A model generated the notes under the pieces. It saw only the letters and a program-made list of their open reading frames with translations, was not told where the DNA came from and did not search any database. From Neoluteolibacter marinus (GTDB taxonomy: Bacteria > Verrucomicrobiota > Verrucomicrobiia > Verrucomicrobiales > Akkermansiaceae): a stretch of DNA of 64,000 nt. A program made the translations under genes and the position numbers. Positions 58,869-64,000 of the stretch are shown here, one piece after another (positions within the stretch are counted from its first letter, which is position 1; each line of letters starts with the position of its first letter). Location of the stretch: contig NZ_JACZFQ010000040.1 of assembly GCF_014904755.1 (NCBI RefSeq), forward strand, positions 36,422 to 100,421. Reading direction: 5' to 3'.

Positions 58869-61096
58869 TCGAAGTCGTTCGGCGGCGCGTCGGCTTCGGC
58901 GGAACCCCAGCGCTTGTTCGGCTCGGGTCCCATCGTGAATTCCAGCAATCCGCCCGCGGTGATGACGTCGTGGGCGAGCCAGGTCTTGCTGAAAGGTTTG
59001 CCATTCAGCTTCGCGGACTGGATGTAGCGGTTCTGCTTGCTGTTGCCATGGGCGCGGACGGTGAAGGCCTCGTTCTTGCCGAGGTGGATCACCGTTTCCC
59101 CGAACAAGGGGCTACCGATCAGGTAATTCGGCGAGCCGGGGCAGAAGGGGTAGAAGCCGGCGGCATTGAAGACATACCAGGCCGACATCTGGCCGGTGTC
59201 CTCGTCGCCGACCATGCCGTCGCGGTCGTAGAGCTCATCCATCACGCGGCGGACGGCGTGCTGGGTTTTCCACGGCTGGCGCAGGTGGTTGTAGAGGAAG
59301 AGCACGTGGTGGTTCGGCTCGTTGATGTGGGCGTACTGCCCCATCTTCGAATGCTCGACCTCGCGCATCTCGTGGATCACCCGGCCGTAGCCGCCGACCA
59401 CAGTGGTCGATGGCATCGACAGCAGGGTGTCGAGCTTCGCCGCCATCTTGTCGCGGCCGCCGAGCAGCTCCATCAGGCCGTAGGGATCGTGCTGGACCGA
59501 CCACAGCCACTGCCAGGCATTGCCCTCGACGTAGGCGCCGCCCCAGGCCAGCGGGTCGAAGGGCTCCTGCCAGCTGCCGTCCGAGTTCTTGCCGCGCATG
59601 AAGCCGGTCTCCGGGTCCCAGACGTTGCGGTAATTCCTCGCCCGTGCGAACAGCTTTTCCGCCAGCCCGTTCTTGCCGGCAGCCTGGGCGACCTTGGCGA
59701 CGCACCAGTCGCCGTAGGCATACTCGAGGGTGCAGGAAGTGGCGGCATCCTTGCGCTTGTCGACCGGGACGTAGCCGAGGGCGATGTAGTCCTCGACGAA
59801 ATCGCGGCCGGCCCAGGAATTGCTGCGCATGGCGTTTTTCAGGGTCGCCTCGTGGGCTTCCTGGATGTCGAAGGTGCGCAGTCCCTTCGCCCAGGCGTCG
59901 GCGTAGATCGAGTCGGCATGGGAGCCGATCATGCACGGCCGGTTCCCCGGGCTGGGCCAGGCGGGTAGGCTGCCGCCCTCGCGGTAGGCATTGAGCCAGC
60001 CCTCGAGGATATTCGAGCTGTGCTCCGGATAGTAGAGCACGAAGAAGGGGAAGGCGGTGCGGTAAGTGTCCCAGAGGCCGTTGTCGGTGTAGAGTACGCC
60101 GTCGCGGATCTCGCCGTCGGCGAAGGGACTGTAGTGGCGGATCTTGCCGTCCTTGTCCGGCTCATGGAACATCCGCGGAAACTGCAGCGAGCGGTAGAGC
60201 GCGGTGTAGAAGGTCGACTTCTGGTCGTCGTCGGCGCCCTTGATGTCGACCCTGGCGAGCTCGTCCGCCCATTGGCCGCGGGCCTTGTCCTTCGCGTTCG
60301 CGAAGTCGAAGTCCGGCATCTCGCGGCCGAGGTTCAGCTCCGCCTGGTCGTAGCCGATGAAGGAAGTGCCGATGCGCATCGTGACCGGCTTCCCCTTCCT
60401 CGCCGCGCCGAACCTGACCACGGCGGTGTCGGTCTTGTCGTCGCGGGTGACATCGACCGCCTCGTAGGGATGGTCGAACTCGGCGATGAAGTATTTCCCG
60501 AAGCCACCCGGCGCGCCGAAGGTCACATGGGTCGCCTTGCCGCGGATGCGGGTCTTCTTGCCGTCGCCAACGGCTTCGACGGTGCCCTCGGCGGTGAAGA
60601 CCACGGACGCGGCGTCCGTATCGGGGAAGGAGAAGCGGAACATCGCGCAGCGCTCGCTCGGCGTCAGCTCGACGGTCGTTTCGTAGCGCTCGAGCTCGAC
60701 GGAGTAATAGTAGGGCCGGGCGATCTCGTGGTCGTGGCTGAAGGCCGAGGCGCGGTCGCGGACCGATCCTTTCACCTCTCCCGTCACCGGCATGACCAGG
60801 AAATTGCCGTAGTCGCGCATCCAGATGCTCGGCTGATGGGTCGCGCGGATCCCTTCGAGCTGCCGGTGCTTCATCTGGTAGAACGGCCCGGCATTGCCGT
60901 CGGTCTGCGGTGCCCAGGTGGTCATGCCGAAGGGGGCGACGATCGCCGCGAGGGTGTTGCCGCGGGAAAACTCGCTGTCGCCGTTGGTGCCGGACAGCGG
61001 GTTGACGCAATCGACCGGATCGCCGGTCAGCGGGGCGGCTGCGTAGGCGATGGTGGATGCGGCGAGGGCAGGGATGAGGAGTCGGGCGATGTTCAT
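58865..61096 (-). CDS. GH92 family alpha-mannosidase
   Basis: 743 residues with a signal peptide (LLIPALAASTIAYA). GH92 blocks are clear: VNPLSGTNGDSEFSRGNTLAAIVAPFGMTTWAPQ at the mature N-terminus (substrate-facing loop), GGSLPAWPSPGNRPCMIGSHADS, CTLEYAYGDWCVAK with the general acid Glu, and DEDTGQMSAWYVFNAAGFYP. GH92 enzymes are calcium-dependent exo-alpha-mannosidases used on N-glycans and yeast mannan. It overlaps its neighbours on both sides by 4 bases. Confidence 0.93.
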   Translation of the reverse strand: MNIARLLIPALAASTIAYAAAPLTGDPVDCVNPLSGTNGDSEFSRGNTLAAIVAPFGMTTWAPQTDGNAGPFYQMKHRQLEGIRATHQPSIWMRDYGNFLVMPVTGEVKGSVRDRASAFSHDHEIARPYYYSVELERYETTVELTPSERCAMFRFSFPDTDAASVVFTAEGTVEAVGDGKKTRIRGKATHVTFGAPGGFGKYFIAEFDHPYEAVDVTRDDKTDTAVVRFGAARKGKPVTMRIGTSFIGYDQAELNLGREMPDFDFANAKDKARGQWADELARVDIKGADDDQKSTFYTALYRSLQFPRMFHEPDKDGKIRHYSPFADGEIRDGVLYTDNGLWDTYRTAFPFFVLYYPEHSSNILEGWLNAYREGGSLPAWPSPGNRPCMIGSHADSIYADAWAKGLRTFDIQEAHEATLKNAMRSNSWAGRDFVEDYIALGYVPVDKRKDAATSCTLEYAYGDWCVAKVAQAAGKNGLAEKLFARARNYRNVWDPETGFMRGKNSDGSWQEPFDPLAWGGAYVEGNAWQWLWSVQHDPYGLMELLGGRDKMAAKLDTLLSMPSTTVVGGYGRVIHEMREVEHSKMGQYAHINEPNHHVLFLYNHLRQPWKTQHAVRRVMDELYDRDGMVGDEDTGQMSAWYVFNAAGFYPFCPGSPNYLIGSPLFGETVIHLGKNEAFTVRAHGNSKQNRYIQSAKLNGKPFSKTWLAHDVITAGGLLEFTMGPEPNKRWGSAEADAPPNDFE

Positions 61097-62949
61097 GGGT
61101 TGGTGAGATTCCAGTTCAGGGTGACGGCTCCGTTGGCCGGAGCCTTGGCGACCAGGGTGTGGCTGCCGTTGATGTGGTCGATGCCTTCGACTACCAGGGT
61201 CGTGGCCTCGCGGGTGAGGCGGGCATTTGCGCCTTCGATCCGCAGCGCGACCTGGGGATCGAGTTCGACGTGGAATTCGATGGGGTCCTTGTCCCGGTTG
61301 GTCAGGGTCCAGGTCATCGATTCCTCCCGTGCTTGGATCTCGAGCGTTGCGTTGCCGTCGGAGAGCGACAGCCGGCGGGGGCCGGTCACGGACACGTAGG
61401 CGAGGTTGCGAGGGCCGAATCCGCCGGGGATCCGGGTGCCGCCGCCGGGTTCATGGGACAGGAACTGCTTCCCGCCGGCGACCAGGCTGGCGATCGATCC
61501 GTCCCGGCCGGTCTCCAGCGCATAGCCCGGAGCCTCGAGGCGATAAACCGTCGGCAGCGATTGGAAGGCCAGCGAGTCCGGTTTCAGGCTGTCGGTGCGG
61601 AAGGGCGCCGCGGGCAGGCCCTCGCGGTTGGTGAGATTCGCATCGGGCATCGCGCCCCAGGCGAAGCGGACGGTCGCCGGACGGTCGACGCCTTCGGCTT
61701 CGAGGGAGAGCTGGGTGCCGTCGAGGGTCGCCGTGGCAATCCGGTAGTCGCCGTCGCTTCCGGCCAGCATGAAGCCACGGGCAGGCTCGCCCGGTGGCAC
61801 GGAGAGCGGCTGGTCGAAGGTCAGCACGATCCGCCGCCCGGCGACGTTCAGCTTCTCCATGCGGGGTCCGTGGGCCGCGCAGGATTCGTGATGAACCTCG
61901 CGGCGGGCCAGCAGGGCGAGGCGCCGGCCGACCTCCTCCTTTTCGTGCGGATGAAGGTCGAATCCCGGGGTGGTGTCGTAGGTCACCGCCAGCCAGGCAT
62001 TGGGGTCTTTCCGGCAGGCATCCGCCTCGGCCTCGCGCAGCCAGCTGAAATCGAGGCCGTTCATCCGGCCTTCGAAGGCAGGCAGCTGGACCACCAGGAA
62101 CGGCAACTCCGGCTGCTCCCAGTGCTGCCGCCAGCGCTGCATCAGGTTTTGCAGCAATTCCGAATAGACCTCCGGTTTGCCGGCGTTGGCCTCGCCTTGG
62201 TACCAGGCCGCGCCCTTGATCCGGTAGGCGTGCAGGGGGAAGATCATCCGGTTGTAGAGATGGCCCGGGGGAATGCCGAACATCGAGCCGCTGATCCGGT
62301 CCGCGGGAATCGCCGGCAGCTCGTCCAGGGGCGTCCAGCCTTCGATCGCGGTGCCGCCGAAGCTCGAATCGATCAATCCCAGCGGCACTTCCGCGAGTTC
62401 CGGGTTCTGCCGCAGGTGCTTGCCGAAAAACCAGGCCACGGCGGAGAACTTGCGCAGCGCCTCCGGCGTGCAGGTTTTCCACTCCGCGCCGAGCGAGGCG
62501 TCGGGTCGCTCGGCGCCGGACTTCGGCATGGACAGCAATCGGACCGGGAGGCCGGGTTTCGCGGATCCGATCGCCCCGGGGCCGCCGTCGACCTCATCGA
62601 GGCCCATCTGCATGTTCGACTGGCCGGCGAAAACCCAGACGTCGCCGACGAGCAGGTCGTCGAGCTGCGCCTGGTCGGCCCCGGCCCGGGCGGTCATGGC
62701 GAAAGGGCCGCCGGCGGGCAGCGGACCAAAGGACACCGACCAGGTTCCGTCGGCGGCGATCCTGGTGGACTGTTTTTCGGACCCGAAATCCACGGTGAGC
62801 GTGGCATCGGCTTCGCCGCGCCCGCGGACCACGATCGGTGCATCGCGCTGGAGGACCATGTGCGGGGTGAACGGCGAGTCGAATGCCAGCTCCGCCGCGC
62901 CGGGGAGCGGGGCGAGGAACAGGATGGCGGCGAGGGCGAAGCGGTGCAT
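61093..62949 (-). CDS. sialate O-acetylesterase-like carbohydrate esterase
   Basis: 618 residues, signal peptide FALAAILFLAPLPGAA. An SGNH-type SASA domain: VFAGQSNMQMGLDE with the nucleophile Ser, IDSSFGGTAIEGW, GAAWYQGEANAGKPEVY, and a D/H pair in GFDLHPHEKEEVG. A C-terminal beta domain ends NGAVTLNWNLTNP. The family removes O-acetyl groups from sialic acids or other sugars; in this operon deacetylation of mannose-rich glycans is equally possible. Its start and the beta-mannosidase stop share one base. Confidence 0.85.
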   Translation of the reverse strand: MHRFALAAILFLAPLPGAAELAFDSPFTPHMVLQRDAPIVVRGRGEADATLTVDFGSEKQSTRIAADGTWSVSFGPLPAGGPFAMTARAGADQAQLDDLLVGDVWVFAGQSNMQMGLDEVDGGPGAIGSAKPGLPVRLLSMPKSGAERPDASLGAEWKTCTPEALRKFSAVAWFFGKHLRQNPELAEVPLGLIDSSFGGTAIEGWTPLDELPAIPADRISGSMFGIPPGHLYNRMIFPLHAYRIKGAAWYQGEANAGKPEVYSELLQNLMQRWRQHWEQPELPFLVVQLPAFEGRMNGLDFSWLREAEADACRKDPNAWLAVTYDTTPGFDLHPHEKEEVGRRLALLARREVHHESCAAHGPRMEKLNVAGRRIVLTFDQPLSVPPGEPARGFMLAGSDGDYRIATATLDGTQLSLEAEGVDRPATVRFAWGAMPDANLTNREGLPAAPFRTDSLKPDSLAFQSLPTVYRLEAPGYALETGRDGSIASLVAGGKQFLSHEPGGGTRIPGGFGPRNLAYVSVTGPRRLSLSDGNATLEIQAREESMTWTLTNRDKDPIEFHVELDPQVALRIEGANARLTREATTLVVEGIDHINGSHTLVAKAPANGAVTLNWNLTNP

Positions 62950-64000
62950 CAGGGTCGGGTGTAGGTGTCGCGGAGGCTGCGGACGATCAGGCCGGCGCGG
63001 AGGTCGGAGAGGGAAAGCGGGGTGGATGGCTTGAGGTGGATCGTCACCGGCTCGCCGGGGAAGAGGTGGACGAAGTTATCGGAATAGCAGGCGTCCGGAT
63101 CCGGGCAGGTGATCCAGGTCCACAGCGCCGGGGCTTTCGAGGTCAGGGTGATGTTGAAGCCGTCGCCGGCGGCCGCGATCTCCGCGGTGACCTGCGGGTC
63201 CGCGAGTTCGAGTTCCTTCGGGCGGGTGAAGAACAGCACGTTACTGTTCGACTTCCCGCCGGCTGTGACATCGAGCCAGAGCAGCAGCTTGTCGCGGCCC
63301 CTGCGGTCGATTTCACGGCCGAGTTCGAGCCGCGGGCCATCGACGCGGGAGGTGCCGGGCGGCAGGTCCACGCGATCGCTGCCGCGGGCGATATTCGTCC
63401 CCTCGAGGTCGGAAAGACGCCACGTCAGCTCCGCCGTCGCGGCTTCCGGCAGGTCGCTGGCGATTCTCAGAAGCACTTCGCCGCCGGCCGGAACCCCCGA
63501 GGCCATCACCGCGCCGAATGACCGGCGGTATCCGTAGTGGGCGGCTTTCCAGCGGCCATGGTAGTCGATGCTCGACCAGGTCGGGCCGGGCCAGCAGTCG
63601 TTGAGCTGCCAGACCAGCGCGCCGCTCGAGGCCGGCCAGTCGGTGCGCCAGTGCTCGATGCCGAGGTTCATGGCGTAGGACTGGTTGATCTGGCTCAGCC
63701 ACAGCGTCGACTCGTGGTCCTTCGGTTCGCGGAAGTAGCCGCGCATTTTGTCGAGGATGAGGGTGTTGCCCCGGCCGTTACCGTTCTTCTGGTGGAAGAG
63801 ATGAATCTCGCTGAGCACCGAGTCGCGGTCCGATTCCCCGGTGTAGCCCGCGACCGTGGCGGGGTGGGGGAAGGACTGGAAGCCGAACTCGGTGATCCAG
63901 TCGTGCGACTCGCGGTATTTCTCGTAGTCGGCGCCGACGTGCCAGACCCACCAATTGTGGTCGTCGCCGGCCTCCGGGCTGGCGCCGACGTAGTTGCCGG
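62949..64000 (-). CDS. GH2 beta-mannosidase, 5' end outside the window
   Basis: The last roughly 350 residues are present. The catalytic nucleophile is visible as WITEFGFQSFPHP (Glu codon near 63888-63890), followed by WRTDWPASSGALVWQLNDCWPGPTWSSIDYHGRWK, the typical GH2 mannosidase end of the barrel. Two C-terminal beta domains follow. It hydrolyses terminal beta-mannose, for example the core Man-beta-GlcNAc of N-glycans or manno-oligosaccharides. It is the most upstream visible gene of the four-gene minus-strand operon; the promoter lies beyond base 64000. Confidence 0.9.
   Translation of the reverse strand, partial: GNYVGASPEAGDDHNWWVWHVGADYEKYRESHDWITEFGFQSFPHPATVAGYTGESDRDSVLSEIHLFHQKNGNGRGNTLILDKMRGYFREPKDHESTLWLSQINQSYAMNLGIEHWRTDWPASSGALVWQLNDCWPGPTWSSIDYHGRWKAAHYGYRRSFGAVMASGVPAGGEVLLRIASDLPEAATAELTWRLSDLEGTNIARGSDRVDLPPGTSRVDGPRLELGREIDRRGRDKLLLWLDVTAGGKSNSNVLFFTRPKELELADPQVTAEIAAAGDGFNITLTSKAPALWTWITCPDPDACYSDNFVHLFPGEPVTIHLKPSTPLSLSDLRAGLIVRSLRDTYTRP

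Overview
The window is a high-GC bacterial chromosome segment. It most resembles Verrucomicrobiota, probably the Luteolibacter/Haloferula/Akkermansiaceae side; that placement is an inference from gene content, not from a search. The pointers are an ECF-type sigma factor followed by a FecR-like protein, PEP-CTERM and lamin-tail/CotH/LamG secreted proteins with the 'Y-x-x-S-x-x-L-x-x-W ... F-Y-R-V' style of C-terminus, a SMUG1-type uracil-DNA glycosylase, a WG-repeat protein and a GH2/GH92/GH38/sialate-esterase block. There are two tRNA genes (Val-TAC, Met-CAT). I found no rRNA, insertion sequence, CRISPR array or phage gene.

Layout. 1-5.3 kb: end of an EF-hand protein, a cysteine-free IspH paralogue with two palindromic operator-like sites upstream, a lipoprotein with a trypsin-like triad, then a tightly overlapping trio (retropepsin-like zinc/aspartyl protease, RimK with an extra C-terminal domain, aspartoacylase-like hydrolase). 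5.4-13.5 kb: housekeeping and envelope genes (ileS, lspA, a TPM-domain protein, DUF2062, uppP, an M23 peptidase, a nuclease). 13.5-25.6 kb: a 1917-residue secreted lamin-tail/CotH protein, SMUG1, WG-repeat and DUF4424 proteins, two small conserved genes, tRNA-Val, an Hsp70 and a small lipoprotein.

25.7-36.6 kb: a complete purine-ring degradation island: xanthine dehydrogenase as one fused polypeptide, XdhC, uricase, HIU hydrolase, OHCU decarboxylase, allantoinase, allantoate amidohydrolase, ureidoglycine aminohydrolase and ureidoglycolate amidohydrolase. Together they would take xanthine to glyoxylate and ammonia by the route best known from plants. 36.7-39.8 kb: a beta-CASP MBL hydrolase, a peroxiredoxin, tRNA-Met and a small membrane protein.

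39.8-56.3 kb: a sugar permease and ROK kinase, a small acyl-carrier/ketosynthase group, a PEP-CTERM protein coupled to a metal-site-less phosphodiesterase homologue with TPR-like helices, a large LamG protein, an ECF sigma/FecR pair, a CE1-like esterase and a ricin-lectin protein. Five promoters here, including the sigma factor's own, share one two-part motif with invariant spacing (ACTAAAC, then CGTT 25 nt from the motif start). I propose this as the regulon of the local sigma factor. 56.3-64 kb: four overlapping minus-strand genes (GH38, GH92, sialate O-acetylesterase, GH2 beta-mannosidase, the last cut by the window end) that look like a mannose-rich glycan or N-glycan degradation operon. 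Three gene ends in the window carry the stop codon inside the same GTAGCGCAAC palindrome.
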